In this document: positions 31,730-41,087 of the stretch, piece by piece | Layout of the letters: each line of letters starts with the position of its first letter | Numbering within the stretch: the first letter of the stretch is position 1 | Assembly: GCF_000275865.1 (NCBI RefSeq) | Contig: NZ_CM001555.1 | Coordinates: 742,827-806,826, forward strand | DNA length: 64,000 nt | Direction of reading: 5' to 3' | Source: Methanofollis liminatans DSM 4140 | GTDB taxonomy: Archaea > Halobacteriota > Methanomicrobia > Methanomicrobiales > Methanofollaceae | Translations under genes and position numbers: made by a program | Notes under the pieces: model-generated | What the model saw: the letters and a program-made list of their open reading frames with translations, nothing else | Told to the model about the DNA's origin: nothing | Database searches by the model: none

Positions 31730-33532
31730 TTATTTCTGCCTTCCTCTCCCCGAGGAGGCGATGAAGCGGGTGTGCGCCAGCATCAGGTCTGTCCTGGTCA
31801 AAAACCCGGTCAGGCGGTCGGGGTCGCCGTCCCCGACGACCGGGAGGTGGTGGATATCGTGCTCGATCATCACCCGCAACGCTTCTTCGAGGGTGCGCCC
31901 CTCGTGGATCGTCAGCGGGGAGCGTGTCATCCTCTCCCCGACCGGCCTGGAGAGATCGCCGCCGGCCAGGAGCTCGCGCACGTCCCGCGTCGTGATGATC
32001 CCGACGAGGCGGTCCCCTTCGAGGACCGGATAGCCGGTGTGGGTCGTGGTCGAGATCAGGGAGAAGACCTTTGTGCAGGGGTCTTCGGGGGAGAGGGAGA
32101 TGACCGAGGGGGCCGGGACCATCACCCCGCCCACCCGGATCGCCTCCAGGACGTCCACCTCGAACTCGCCCCGGTGAGCGCCCGACTCTGCCTTGCTCTG
32201 CACCTGCTCGAGAAAGATCGTCTCCTCGCGGGCGAGCACATAGGCCACCGCCACCGCTCCCATCGCCGGCACGAAGAGGGAGAAGTTCCCGGTCATCTCG
32301 ACGACCATGATCAGCACGGCGATCGGTGCATTGGAGATGGCGCCAAAGAGGGCGATCATCCCGACGACCACGAAGCCCGGCACCAGGTCGAGCGGGACCA
32401 TGCCCGGGAGAACCGTGTGGAAGGCCATGCCGACCGCCCCGCCGGCCACCGCGCCGATCATCATCCCCGGGGCGAAGACGCCGCCGCTCCCGCCCGAACC
32501 GATGGTTAAGGAGGTGGTGAGGATCTTGACGAAGGGGATGACGAGGAGGACAGAGAGCGGGAGCATCGAGTAGAGGGCGAGCTGGACAAAGCCGTAGCCG
32601 GTCCCGAGACCGGCCAACCCGATCACCGCCGTTTCCGGAGAGAAATAACAGAGCCCGACCGCAACGGCGCCGGTGAGGAAGGCGCCGGCGAGGGGCTTGA
32701 CATGGTTCGGGATACCGTATCGCTCAAAAAATGCGGAAAACACCTTCTTCGTCCCGTAAAATGTCCTGATATAGAGGATGCCGAAGCCGGCGCAGATCAC
32801 GCCGAGGACGAGGAAGAAGGGGAGCTGGGGGATGGTCCACGACACCGCCACCGGCGAAAAGATCGGATCGAAGCCTTCGAAGGTCCCGAAGATCGCATAC
32901 CCGATCACCGAGGCGAGAAAGCCCGGGACGATCGCGTCCGACTCGAAATCGCGCCGGTAGAGCACCTCGGCCGCAAGGATCGCCCCGCCGAGGGGCGCCT
33001 TGAAGATCGTGCCGATCCCGGCCCCGATGCCGGTGGCGATCGCGATGCGCCGCTCCTTCTCGGAAAGCCCGAGATAGTCGGCGACGATCGATCCGAAGCC
33101 GGCCGAGATCTGGGCGGTCGGCCCCTCCCTGCCCGCGCTTCCGCCGGTGGAGATGGTGATGATCGCCGTGATCGCCTTGAGCAGGGGTATGCGGCGCCGG
33201 ATCCGCCCGTCGCCGTGAAACGCCCTGATCGCCGCATCGGTCCCGTGCCCCTCGGCCTCAGGGGCGAAGGTATAGACCAGGAGGCCGGAGAGGAGGCCGC
33301 CGAAACAGATCACCGGCAGAATGAGCCAGGGCGTTTCCGGGGGCGACCAGAGGGAGATATCGGCGATGCTCTGCCCCTCCTCGGGGAGGTTGAACCCGAC
33401 GATCGTCTCCATGAAGAAGTGTGTCCCGATCTCGAGCCCCTCAAAGAAGAGAAGGGCGCCGACTCCGGAGATCACGCCGACTACGATGGCGATGAGGAGA
33501 ATCCGCTGCGAAGGTGTGGCGCCGCCGGTCAT
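31730..33532 (-). CDS. ClC-family chloride channel/antiporter with CBS pair
   Basis: 600 aa. The ClC membrane domain has HGTDAAIRAFHG (about 93-104), GGSAGREGPTAQ (about 131-142; includes the gating Glu, suggesting an H+/Cl- exchanger rather than a pure channel), and GSGGSGGVFAPGMM (about 344-357). The C-terminal third is cytosolic with two CBS domains (VISLSPEDPCTKVFSLISTT; PLTIHEGRTLEEALRVMIEH) that usually bind adenine nucleotides. Divergently placed from fdhC. Confidence 0.9.
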   Translation of the reverse strand: MTGGATPSQRILLIAIVVGVISGVGALLFFEGLEIGTHFFMETIVGFNLPEEGQSIADISLWSPPETPWLILPVICFGGLLSGLLVYTFAPEAEGHGTDAAIRAFHGDGRIRRRIPLLKAITAIITISTGGSAGREGPTAQISAGFGSIVADYLGLSEKERRIAIATGIGAGIGTIFKAPLGGAILAAEVLYRRDFESDAIVPGFLASVIGYAIFGTFEGFDPIFSPVAVSWTIPQLPFFLVLGVICAGFGILYIRTFYGTKKVFSAFFERYGIPNHVKPLAGAFLTGAVAVGLCYFSPETAVIGLAGLGTGYGFVQLALYSMLPLSVLLVIPFVKILTTSLTIGSGGSGGVFAPGMMIGAVAGGAVGMAFHTVLPGMVPLDLVPGFVVVGMIALFGAISNAPIAVLIMVVEMTGNFSLFVPAMGAVAVAYVLAREETIFLEQVQSKAESGAHRGEFEVDVLEAIRVGGVMVPAPSVISLSPEDPCTKVFSLISTTTHTGYPVLEGDRLVGIITTRDVRELLAGGDLSRPVGERMTRSPLTIHEGRTLEEALRVMIEHDIHHLPVVGDGDPDRLTGFLTRTDLMLAHTRFIASSGRGRQK

Positions 33533-33921
33533 GGTTTTTCAGCATGAACATTGTGGGGCAAACGGGATAAAACGTATCTCGTCATCCCTGAATTGCCATC
33601 GGACAGGATATGGCCGGCCTTGCGGGGCGCAGCAAAAACTCTGCGCGCTCATCGAGCAATCGGGGGATTTCGGCGCGTATAATGGCGCGATGGGATCGGG
33701 AGGGGGATTCTCCGTGAAGTATTAGATTAACTATCTATAAAAGTTAATTAAAAATTGTGTACCTGCCTGGAAGACCGGTTCGGGTACGGCGCCGCGAAGA
33801 TCCGGTTTTGCACTATCGTTTAGAAAGTCTTTAATAAGATTTCAAGAGAGTTAAGTTTGACCTATACGAGAAAGACTTTATAGTGCTGTATAGGTAGGAC
33901 GTTTAAGAGGTGTAAAGAAAA
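33533..33921 (+). promoter_or_regulatory. fdhC promoter region with inverted repeat around TATA
   Basis: About 390 bp between divergent clc and fdhC, no gene seen. The TATA-like ACTTTATAGT (33875-33884) is bracketed by an 8-bp inverted repeat, ACCTATAC (33860-33867) and GTATAGGT (33888-33895). A GAGGTG ribosome site lies 9 nt before the fdhC ATG. A regulator bound to the repeat would cover the TATA box, so repression is the natural reading. Confidence 0.6.
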
Positions 33922-34791
33922 ATGGTGTTCCATCCTCCAGTAGCAATTGTCGCAAAGGCGGGTGACGTCGGCAAGTACAAGGTCGGCCTGCCCGCATGGA
34001 ACATGATCCTGAGAGGGTTCATGTCAGGAGCCTACATCGCCATGGGTGCCGGTCTGGCAACCGTCTGTGCCACGGGTGCAGCCGGCTTCCTCGGTGCCGG
34101 TATGGCAAAGGTGATCCTGGGTTCCGTCTTCCCCGTTGGGCTTATCATCACCGTCCTTACCGGTGCAGAACTCTTCACCGGCGACGCGATGCTCGCCCCG
34201 ATGGCCGCGTTTATCCACAAGATCTCCTGGGCCAGCGTGATCAACCTCTGGATCTGGGTCTATATCGGCAACCTGATCGGCTCGCTCATCTACGCCTACA
34301 TCATGTCAATGGGCCCCCTGACCAGCTGGAACGCTGCAGGTGTCGGTGTTGCAAACGCCTTTGGCGTGAACGCCGTGGCCATTGCAGTGGGCAAGATATC
34401 GTACTTCAGTGCTCCAGCCGTATGGTCGCTCTTCCTTAAGGCGATCGGCTGTAACTGGCTCGTCAACCTGGCTATCCTCCTCGGCATCTGCGCCGACGAC
34501 GCGGTAGGCAAGTTCTTCGGCATCTGGTTCCCGATCATGGCCTTCGTTTCGACCGGGTTCGAGCACTGTGTCGCAAACATGTACTTCATCCCGGCAGGCA
34601 TCATGACCGCACCATACCTCACCGCCGAACAGGCCGCAGGCATCGGTGCAAACCTCCAGAGCCTCAGCTGGGCAACCTTTGTGACCAACAACCTGATCGT
34701 CGTTACCATCGGCAACATCGTTGGTGGCCTGCTCTTCGTCGGCGTCATTTACTGGGTCGCCTTCAAGAAAGAGATCGCGGCACTCAAGTAA
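33922..34791 (+). CDS. fdhC: formate/nitrite transporter family channel FdhC
   Basis: 289 aa with six membrane segments in FNT order. Family motifs include FMSGAYIAMGAGLATVCATG near TM1 (about 33-52), LTGAELFTGDAMLAPMAAFI (about 79-98), NLIGSLIYAYI, ILLGICADDAVGKFFGIWFP (about 191-210) and FEHCVANMYFIPAG (about 218-231). In methanogens FdhC supplies formate for methanogenesis or biosynthesis. Formate dehydrogenase genes are not adjacent. It is followed 12 bp later by a membrane/OB-fold protein, probably in the same operon. Confidence 0.9.
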   Translation: MVFHPPVAIVAKAGDVGKYKVGLPAWNMILRGFMSGAYIAMGAGLATVCATGAAGFLGAGMAKVILGSVFPVGLIITVLTGAELFTGDAMLAPMAAFIHKISWASVINLWIWVYIGNLIGSLIYAYIMSMGPLTSWNAAGVGVANAFGVNAVAIAVGKISYFSAPAVWSLFLKAIGCNWLVNLAILLGICADDAVGKFFGIWFPIMAFVSTGFEHCVANMYFIPAGIMTAPYLTAEQAAGIGANLQSLSWATFVTNNLIVVTIGNIVGGLLFVGVIYWVAFKKEIAALK

Positions 34792-34803
34792 CCAGCGTGT
34801 ACA

Positions 34804-35310
34804 ATGGAAATCAGAAACATCAACGTGCGGATGTCGGCCGTTTCCCTGGCCGTCGCCGCATTTTTTATCGTTCTCGTCCTGGTGACGTTCACGCTCACCG
34901 GCGACCGCAGTATTCTCATCTGGGGCATCCCGACGATCATCCTGCTCTTCGTCATCCCGCTGGCGCTCAACTACATGAGCCAGAGCCAGTATGCCGAACT
35001 GGTCCCTGTCTATGAACAGGAGGCAAAGGACGTCAGGATCAAGGCGATCAACGAGAGTATGCTGGGCAAACCAGTCAGGATCCGCGGTGTCGTCGAACGA
35101 TCGATGTTCCGTTTCCTGAACCGTCCGCAGTACCTCGTCGCCGATAAGAGCGGCGAGATCTCGGTGAAGATGTTCACGTCGCCGCAGGAAGACGTCAAAA
35201 AAGGCGACGTCGTCGAAGTGCTCGGTATTATCATCCGTCGGTACGTGGCGGCCGGAGAACCGGTGGTCAACTGCGTCTCGATCAGGAAGATAAAGCCGCA
35301 AGAAAAGTAA
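34804..35310 (+). CDS. two-TM protein with OB-fold-like domain, fdhC operon
   Basis: 168 aa. Two N-terminal hydrophobic helices (about 11-32 and 39-57), then a soluble domain beginning LVPVYEQEAKD. The stretch GKPVRIRGVVERSMFRFLN, YLVADKSGEISVKMFTSP, KKGDVVEVLGIIIRR reads as a beta-barrel OB-fold like that of nucleic-acid or small-ligand binding membrane proteins (NfeD/BOF-like). Function unknown. Close spacing after fdhC suggests cotranscription and perhaps a role in channel assembly or regulation (inference). Confidence 0.65.
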   Translation: MEIRNINVRMSAVSLAVAAFFIVLVLVTFTLTGDRSILIWGIPTIILLFVIPLALNYMSQSQYAELVPVYEQEAKDVRIKAINESMLGKPVRIRGVVERSMFRFLNRPQYLVADKSGEISVKMFTSPQEDVKKGDVVEVLGIIIRRYVAAGEPVVNCVSIRKIKPQEK

Positions 35311-35336
35311 CTCTTTTGCATGAAGGAGCAGGGGGC

Positions 35337-36938
35337 CTAGGAAAAGCCCCGGTGCAGTCCTTCATCGAGGGAAGAACGTCTCTCCCTGTTCAGTCTTGCG
35401 ATATACTCGTCGAAGAGATGGATCCTGGTGCTCACCGGGAAAGGTATCTTCAGCGTGGAGATCACCGCCTCGCCGGTATCGAGGGTCTGGATCTCGGTGT
35501 CCATGCGGGAGAGGTCCTGTTTTGCGCTGCTCGCGACGATATCGCGGTCGCCGCGGTCCCCGAGCCCCATCACCACGAAGGTGTTGAGCTGGGCGAGCAC
35601 GCGGGGGTCGATGTTCTTTGGCTGCTGGGTGACGACGCAGAGCCCGACGCCGAACTTCCGCCCCTCCATCGCCGCCTCGCGGAAGATCTGCGTCCGCCGT
35701 CCGCCTGCTCCGAGCACCCGCTGCGCCTCCTCGATGGCGATGAGCACCTGCGGGGGCTCCTCTTCGCGTGCGACGCCCCACTCGCGGTGGCGCTGCATGA
35801 TCCGCCGGGCGATCACCGAGAGGGCGAAGAGTTCGCTGCGCTCGCCCATCTTCGGGATGTCGATGAGCACCACCCGGTTCTCCTCCAGGGCGGAGATGAT
35901 CTCCTCGATCGCCGAGCCCGAGGGTTTTAAGAAGGCGGCGTTCGTCCGGGTGAGGATCTGGACGTGGCGGGCGATCACCTTCAGGGTGCCCGGGTGGAAA
36001 CCGCAAAGTTGTTTGGCAGTCGCTTTATGATTTTCCGGATACGTCGCCTCTTTTGCCGGATCGAAGGTCTCGAAGTCGGTGTCCTGGAAGAAGCCGATCA
36101 GTTCTGCGCCGTTCACGTCCTCCAGGAGTTCGAGGACATCGCGCTGGGCGTCCGAGTGGTCGAAGAGGAGGTTGAGGTCGGAGGCCCGCACGTCGTCGTA
36201 CTCGAGCCTGAGCCTGGAGAACGAGTATTTCTTCACGCTCTCCTCGTCGATCGTGAAGACGGCGAGACCGTCCCTCCCGGCCGTGTAGTGGATGAGCCCT
36301 TTCGTCGATTCCCCGGTCGATGAGCGCCCGCCGGTGGCGTACTCCCCGTGCGGGTCGACGATCAGGAGCCCGAACTGCTTCTCCCTCATGCACGAGGCAG
36401 AGAAGATCTTCATGAAGTTGCTCTTTCCCATCCCGGTCGTCGCAAACACGCCCATGTGCTGGGCCATCACCCGCGCGTGGAGGGCGACCCTGACGCCTTC
36501 CAGGACGCCCTGCCCGGTCTTCATCACCCCGACCTCGATCTCGCCCATCAGGCCGCGCAGGAAGTCGAGGTCGTCTGCGGTGGCGACCGAGACCAAAGAG
36601 AACTTTGCCGGGATCGTGTTTGGCCGCCTGAACTTCTTCTCCTGGTCGAGGTAGCCGAGGGGGACGGCGTCGACGCCCAGGAAGACGTCCTCGCCCATCT
36701 GGTAGAAGTGCCTCGTATAGGACCGCGTGTCCCACTTCGGGTCGGCGAAGTTGCAGTCGTGGAGGATGTCGGTGACCTTCCCGAAAAAGGCGAGTCCTTT
36801 GACCGTGTCCTGGATTTTCAGGAGGTCGCCGACGCAGAGGAGTTCGTCGTGGGGGACGATGAAGCGGTACGAGAGGACGCTGGTGCCGATCAGCCTGAAG
36901 GCGGCGCCTTCGGTTTCAATAGCGTGCAAATTCATCAT
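35337..36938 (-). CDS. herA: DNA-end-processing hexameric translocase HerA
   Basis: 533 aa. N-terminal HAS-barrel region, then Walker A FATTGMGKSNFMKIF (about 166-180), LLIVDPHGEYATGG (about 191-204; Walker B-like for the fold), and RVVLIDIPKMG (about 352-362), followed by IAIEEAQRVLGAGGRRTQIF and a C-terminal VMGLGDRGDRD typical of HerA. It works with NurA and Mre11-Rad50 to resect DNA ends. Start overlaps the nurA stop by 23 bp; last gene of the operon. Confidence 0.92.
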   Translation of the reverse strand: MMNLHAIETEGAAFRLIGTSVLSYRFIVPHDELLCVGDLLKIQDTVKGLAFFGKVTDILHDCNFADPKWDTRSYTRHFYQMGEDVFLGVDAVPLGYLDQEKKFRRPNTIPAKFSLVSVATADDLDFLRGLMGEIEVGVMKTGQGVLEGVRVALHARVMAQHMGVFATTGMGKSNFMKIFSASCMREKQFGLLIVDPHGEYATGGRSSTGESTKGLIHYTAGRDGLAVFTIDEESVKKYSFSRLRLEYDDVRASDLNLLFDHSDAQRDVLELLEDVNGAELIGFFQDTDFETFDPAKEATYPENHKATAKQLCGFHPGTLKVIARHVQILTRTNAAFLKPSGSAIEEIISALEENRVVLIDIPKMGERSELFALSVIARRIMQRHREWGVAREEEPPQVLIAIEEAQRVLGAGGRRTQIFREAAMEGRKFGVGLCVVTQQPKNIDPRVLAQLNTFVVMGLGDRGDRDIVASSAKQDLSRMDTEIQTLDTGEAVISTLKIPFPVSTRIHLFDEYIARLNRERRSSLDEGLHRGFS

Positions 36939-37941
36939 GCATATCTCCGAACAATTCCTGGTATTCGCGCTCTGTCATGCCCCGTCCTGAAAGCGCCCCG
37001 ATCACCTGCTGCTTCACGAACTCCGTCTGATCGGCGGTGATTGCGGCCATGCGGTGGGCGTCGAAGAGGGGGAAGGGGTAGCCGGTGACCCGGCCGTCGT
37101 CGGCATAGGCGGCAAGGGCCGAGAACGTCCTGGCCGCCTCGTCAGGCGAGGTGCCGACCGGCAGGTCCACCTTGAAGGGGTGCGGCGATCCGGGGTGGAG
37201 GCAGGCGACATAGGTGGCGCCAAAGTCCCACTCCAGGTGGCGCACGGCGTCGCCCAGGGTGGCCGGGATCTCGAGGTACCATGGGCCCGCGACGCCGAGC
37301 CGGCGAGCCAGCGCCGCGGCGGCCGGGACGAGGGGGATGCCGTTCCCCCAGGTCGCCGCCGCCGCCTTGGTCACCGCCGCCACCAGGACGCCGCGCCCGG
37401 CAGCCTTCCTGAGGATATCCATCAAGACCGGGCGGTGGCTCTCGTGGCCCACCCTGAGGGCGCCGTCCAGGAGGAGGACGTCGCCGGCGTCCAGGCTCTC
37501 CGCGAGGCGGCGTGCGACCCAGTACTCCAGGGTGTCGCGCAGGGTGGCGGCGGCCTCTGAACGGTCCTCATTCTCGAGGGATCGTGCCGGGAGGGCGCCG
37601 TCGAAGCATTCTGCATAGAGATCGGCATACGCCAAATTTTCCCGTTCAGGCCCGATCCGAAAGGCCCTGAGCGGGCTCTCCCCGGCATGCGCCCTTTTTC
37701 CCCCGAGATAGGTGACCTCGACCGCCCGCACGACCGCCACCGAGAAACTCCCCGAGGCCAGCACCTCGGCATTGCTCCCGTCCACCGCGGCGATGTGCCC
37801 GGGGCATGCAGGAGGGCAGGGGAGATAGGACGAGGCGTCAAAGCCTCCGCAGGCGGCGAAGCGTTCGGCAAGGTCAGAGGGACGGATGTGCGCCATCCAT
37901 GCAAGGACGGCGGCGACGTCGCCGGGATCGACCGGGATCAC
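36916..37941 (-). CDS. nurA: 5'-3' DNA end nuclease NurA
   Basis: 341 aa, GTG start in GTGA overlap with the rad50 stop. NurA domain motifs include GHIAAVDGSNAEVLASGSFS (about 48-67; the first metal-binding Asp), VLLLDGALRVGHE (about 153-165; second Asp-containing strand) and a C-terminal Y-P-F-P-L-F-D-A-H-R segment carrying the conserved His. It forms a dimer capping the HerA hexamer and degrades the 5' strand. Confidence 0.9.
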   Translation of the reverse strand: MIPVDPGDVAAVLAWMAHIRPSDLAERFAACGGFDASSYLPCPPACPGHIAAVDGSNAEVLASGSFSVAVVRAVEVTYLGGKRAHAGESPLRAFRIGPERENLAYADLYAECFDGALPARSLENEDRSEAAATLRDTLEYWVARRLAESLDAGDVLLLDGALRVGHESHRPVLMDILRKAAGRGVLVAAVTKAAAATWGNGIPLVPAAAALARRLGVAGPWYLEIPATLGDAVRHLEWDFGATYVACLHPGSPHPFKVDLPVGTSPDEAARTFSALAAYADDGRVTGYPFPLFDAHRMAAITADQTEFVKQQVIGALSGRGMTEREYQELFGDMHDEFARY

Positions 37942-40900
37942 TCAAGGGCCTCCACGTGGCTCTCAGGGCCAGGCCCGGCCTCGACGCGCAGCGTCGTCTC
38001 GAACTCCTCCTGCACCTCGCCGACATGGGAGATCAGGAAGATCTGCGGGAAGTGGGCCTCCTGGGTCCGCAGCGCCCGTATCAGGTTGGCCCGCCGCTCC
38101 TCGTCCTGGCTCCCGAAGATCTCGTCGAAGATGAGGACGGTGGCGTCCTGGACGCCGCGCACCTCGGCCAGGTAGCGGGAGAGGGCGATGCGCAGGGCGA
38201 TGGCGATGTCGTCCTGTTCGCCGCCCGAGAAGCGCTCGGCCGGGTAGTCCTCGCCCATATCGTTGATCAGGGGCGTGAAGTCCTCGTCGATGAAGACGGT
38301 GTCGTAGCGGCCGTCGGTGATCTCGCCGAGCACCTCGCCGACGACGCCTTCGAGCCGGCCCCGCACCACGCCGAGGAGGTAGGCGGCATATTCGGAGATG
38401 AGGGAGCGGGCGAGTTTCAGGTGCTCGCGCTCCGTGTGCAGGGCGGCCGCCTGCCCCCTCAGGGCGCGGGCCCGCTCCAGCCTGGCGGCGAGATCGACCC
38501 GCACCTCTTCACGGTGGGCGAGGTCGCGCCGCTTTCCGGCAAGGTCCTCCCTGAGAGCGGCGCACCGCTCGGCGGCCCGCCGTCCCTCCTCCTGCACCGC
38601 CTGCAGGACGGCGGGATCGAAGCCGAGGGCCTGGATCTTCGCCACAATCTCCTGGAGCCGCTCCTCTGCCTCATGAAGCGCACCCTTTACCGCCGCCAGC
38701 TCCTCCTCCCGTGCCGGCAGGTGCCCGGTGGCGATCTTCACCTCGACATGGCGATCACGCCGCGCCCTGGCGGCCCCGGCCTCCTTCCTGAGGAGGGAGT
38801 GCCGCTCCTCGTCGTGGCCGATCTCCTCCATTGCGGTGCTGCACGCCTGCATGGCACGGCGCTGCTCCTCGAAGCGGGAAAGTGCAGCGGCTCTCTCCTC
38901 CTCGATCGCCGCTCGCCCGGCAAGGCGCGTCTCGGCCGCCAGGTACTCCTTCCACACCGCCTGGAGCCTGTCTTCCTCCTCCTGGAGAGCGTGCAGATTC
39001 CCGGCCTGAAAACCGAGGGCTGCACGCATGGCCAGGGCGCGCTCGATCGCGGCGCGGGCCGCCTCTGCCTCCTGGACGAGCCCTTCGCGCTCCCTGATCT
39101 TCTCCGGCAGGGCGGCGCACTCGCCAGAGAGACGGTCAAAGCGCCCCTTCATCGCTTCAAGGTCGGCGCACCGCTCCTTCACCAGCCGGTGCCGTTCAGT
39201 GTCATAGCCCGGTGACCCGAGGGCGGCGAGCCCCTCCTCCTCTGCGTCGACGGCCTGCTTGAGGGCCCTGATCCGCTCGCCCCTGGCTCGTACGCCCTCT
39301 TCGAGGACGGCGATCTCCCTGGCGCGCTCCCCTGCGGCCCGGGCCGCCGCGGCGAGGACCTTCTGGCGGGCCGCGAGGCGATCGCGCTCCCCTGTCAGGT
39401 CCCGGGCCCGCGCATCCAGGGCCCTGATCTCGGCGAGGGTCTCCCCGGCCTTCCCGTTAAGGTCGGCGAGGAGGCGGTCGTAGTGGTCGTGGAGTGGGCG
39501 GTGGCAGGTGGGGCAGGGCGAGTCGGGACCGATCGCCCTGAGGGCTTTGATCTCCCTGGCCAGGTCCTCGTGCGCCGCGTTGAGCCTCTCACTCTCGGCC
39601 ACCGCCCTGGCCATTTCTTCGGAGACGGTGCCGAGGGCAGCCTGCACTCCCTCGATCGCCGCCTCGATCTCGCCGGGTGCCTCTCCCTCCCCCTGCAGCC
39701 TGCCGAGGTCCTCCCTGAGCCTTGCGATCGCCTGCTCCTCGGCCCCGATCTCGGGCAAGAGCCTGGCGATCTCCTGCATATGCGCCGCTACGGCGGAAAG
39801 ATCCTCGTAGTCCGCAATCTGGGGGATCAACCGTTCGAGTTCGGTCTGCTTCCCGGCAAGGGCCGCGATACCGGCCTCGAGCGCGGCAAGGGAGTGCTCG
39901 ATCCTGCGCACCCGCTCTTCTGCGGCACCGATTCCGGCCTGGAGATCGCGGTCCTGCGCCTCTCTCCCCCGCTCCTCCTCAAGGCACCGCCGCACCTCGC
40001 CCAGCCGCTCCACCGCGGGGCGCAGCCTCTCGAACCTCTCCCTCTCGACATCGAGCCGCGCCAGGGCGGCATCGAGCCCCTCGAGCCGCTGCTTCGTCTC
40101 CCCGGCCGCGGCGAGGAGGTTCTGGAACCGTTCGGCACAGCGCTCGTAGACCTGCCGCCGCTCTTCGGCGGCGTCGAACGCCTCCAGGATCTCATGGTCC
40201 CTCTCTTCCGCGGCGGCGAGCGTCTCGCACTCGGCAAGGAGTGCTGAACAGGCGCTGATCTCTGCCGAACGCCGCTCCTCATCACCCTTAAACCTCGCCA
40301 CGTCGCGCTCTGCCGCCTGCCGCCCCTCACTGAGGCGGAGGTGGAGGCGCTCCTCTTCTTCGAGGGTGCGGAGGCGCTCGACGAGCACCCTCGCCTCCTC
40401 CTCCGCGCGGGAGAGGGCGGCGTCTGTCTCTGCAATGGCGACGACGGCCTCGCGCACCTGAACGCCGGTCTCCTCCAGCCGCACGGCCGTCGCCTCCTCG
40501 TCGACTTCGGCCAGCCGCCCGCCGATTCCGTCGAGGTCGCGCTCGACCAGATCGAGGCGCTCCTTCAGGGCAGCAAGCCCCTCGTCCCTGAGGTGGTCGA
40601 TCCCGAGCACGCGCATGAACCATTCCTTCCGCTTGCCCGGCTGCCGGTCCAGGAGGGAGAGGAGGTCTTTCTGGGCGGCGAAGACCGTGTGCCTGAAGTC
40701 CTCCGGCCCCATCCCCAGGATCCGCCTCACCTGGAGGGCGACGTCGCTCACCCCCTCGGCGAGGTGCGCCCCCTCCATGAAAAGGGCGGCGTCGTGCTGG
40801 ACCGAGGTCTCGGTCCGCCGGTAGGTCCGCGTCACCGCATACTCCACGCCGCCGACCGAGAAGTCCAGGCGGACCTCGCAGCGCTCCTTTTTGCCGGCGA

Positions 40901-41087
40901 ACGAGGAGACGATATAGGCCCCCCCGCTCCCGCCCTGGAGGCCGTACAGGGCGAAAACGACCGCCTCCACGATCGTGCTCTTACCAGCCCCGTTGTTCCC
41001 GACGATCCCGGTGATCCCGTCGGCAAACCTGAGTTCCTCCTCGCGGTAGCGCTTGAAGTTGCGCATGACCAGCCTATGCAGGAGCAT
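37938..41087 (-). CDS. rad50: DNA double-strand break repair ATPase Rad50
   Basis: 1049 aa, SMC-like. Walker A GIVGNNGAGKSTIVEAVVFA (about 27-46), long heptad coiled coils on both sides of a zinc hook CPTC near residue 520 (SPCPTCHRPLHDHY), a signature FSGGEQDDIAIALRIALSRY (about 955-974) and Walker B ATVLIFDEIFGSQDE with the D-loop. It clamps DNA with Mre11. Overlaps mre11 by 14 bp and nurA by 4 bp. Length is in the upper archaeal range. Confidence 0.93.
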   Translation of the reverse strand: MLLHRLVMRNFKRYREEELRFADGITGIVGNNGAGKSTIVEAVVFALYGLQGGSGGAYIVSSFAGKKERCEVRLDFSVGGVEYAVTRTYRRTETSVQHDAALFMEGAHLAEGVSDVALQVRRILGMGPEDFRHTVFAAQKDLLSLLDRQPGKRKEWFMRVLGIDHLRDEGLAALKERLDLVERDLDGIGGRLAEVDEEATAVRLEETGVQVREAVVAIAETDAALSRAEEEARVLVERLRTLEEEERLHLRLSEGRQAAERDVARFKGDEERRSAEISACSALLAECETLAAAEERDHEILEAFDAAEERRQVYERCAERFQNLLAAAGETKQRLEGLDAALARLDVERERFERLRPAVERLGEVRRCLEEERGREAQDRDLQAGIGAAEERVRRIEHSLAALEAGIAALAGKQTELERLIPQIADYEDLSAVAAHMQEIARLLPEIGAEEQAIARLREDLGRLQGEGEAPGEIEAAIEGVQAALGTVSEEMARAVAESERLNAAHEDLAREIKALRAIGPDSPCPTCHRPLHDHYDRLLADLNGKAGETLAEIRALDARARDLTGERDRLAARQKVLAAAARAAGERAREIAVLEEGVRARGERIRALKQAVDAEEEGLAALGSPGYDTERHRLVKERCADLEAMKGRFDRLSGECAALPEKIREREGLVQEAEAARAAIERALAMRAALGFQAGNLHALQEEEDRLQAVWKEYLAAETRLAGRAAIEEERAAALSRFEEQRRAMQACSTAMEEIGHDEERHSLLRKEAGAARARRDRHVEVKIATGHLPAREEELAAVKGALHEAEERLQEIVAKIQALGFDPAVLQAVQEEGRRAAERCAALREDLAGKRRDLAHREEVRVDLAARLERARALRGQAAALHTEREHLKLARSLISEYAAYLLGVVRGRLEGVVGEVLGEITDGRYDTVFIDEDFTPLINDMGEDYPAERFSGGEQDDIAIALRIALSRYLAEVRGVQDATVLIFDEIFGSQDEERRANLIRALRTQEAHFPQIFLISHVGEVQEEFETTLRVEAGPGPESHVEALE

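Noticed and set aside
37806-39215. A 469-codon plus-strand frame opposite rad50
   Set aside because: Antisense artefact of high-GC coding sequence; Rad50 motifs on the minus strand are unambiguous.
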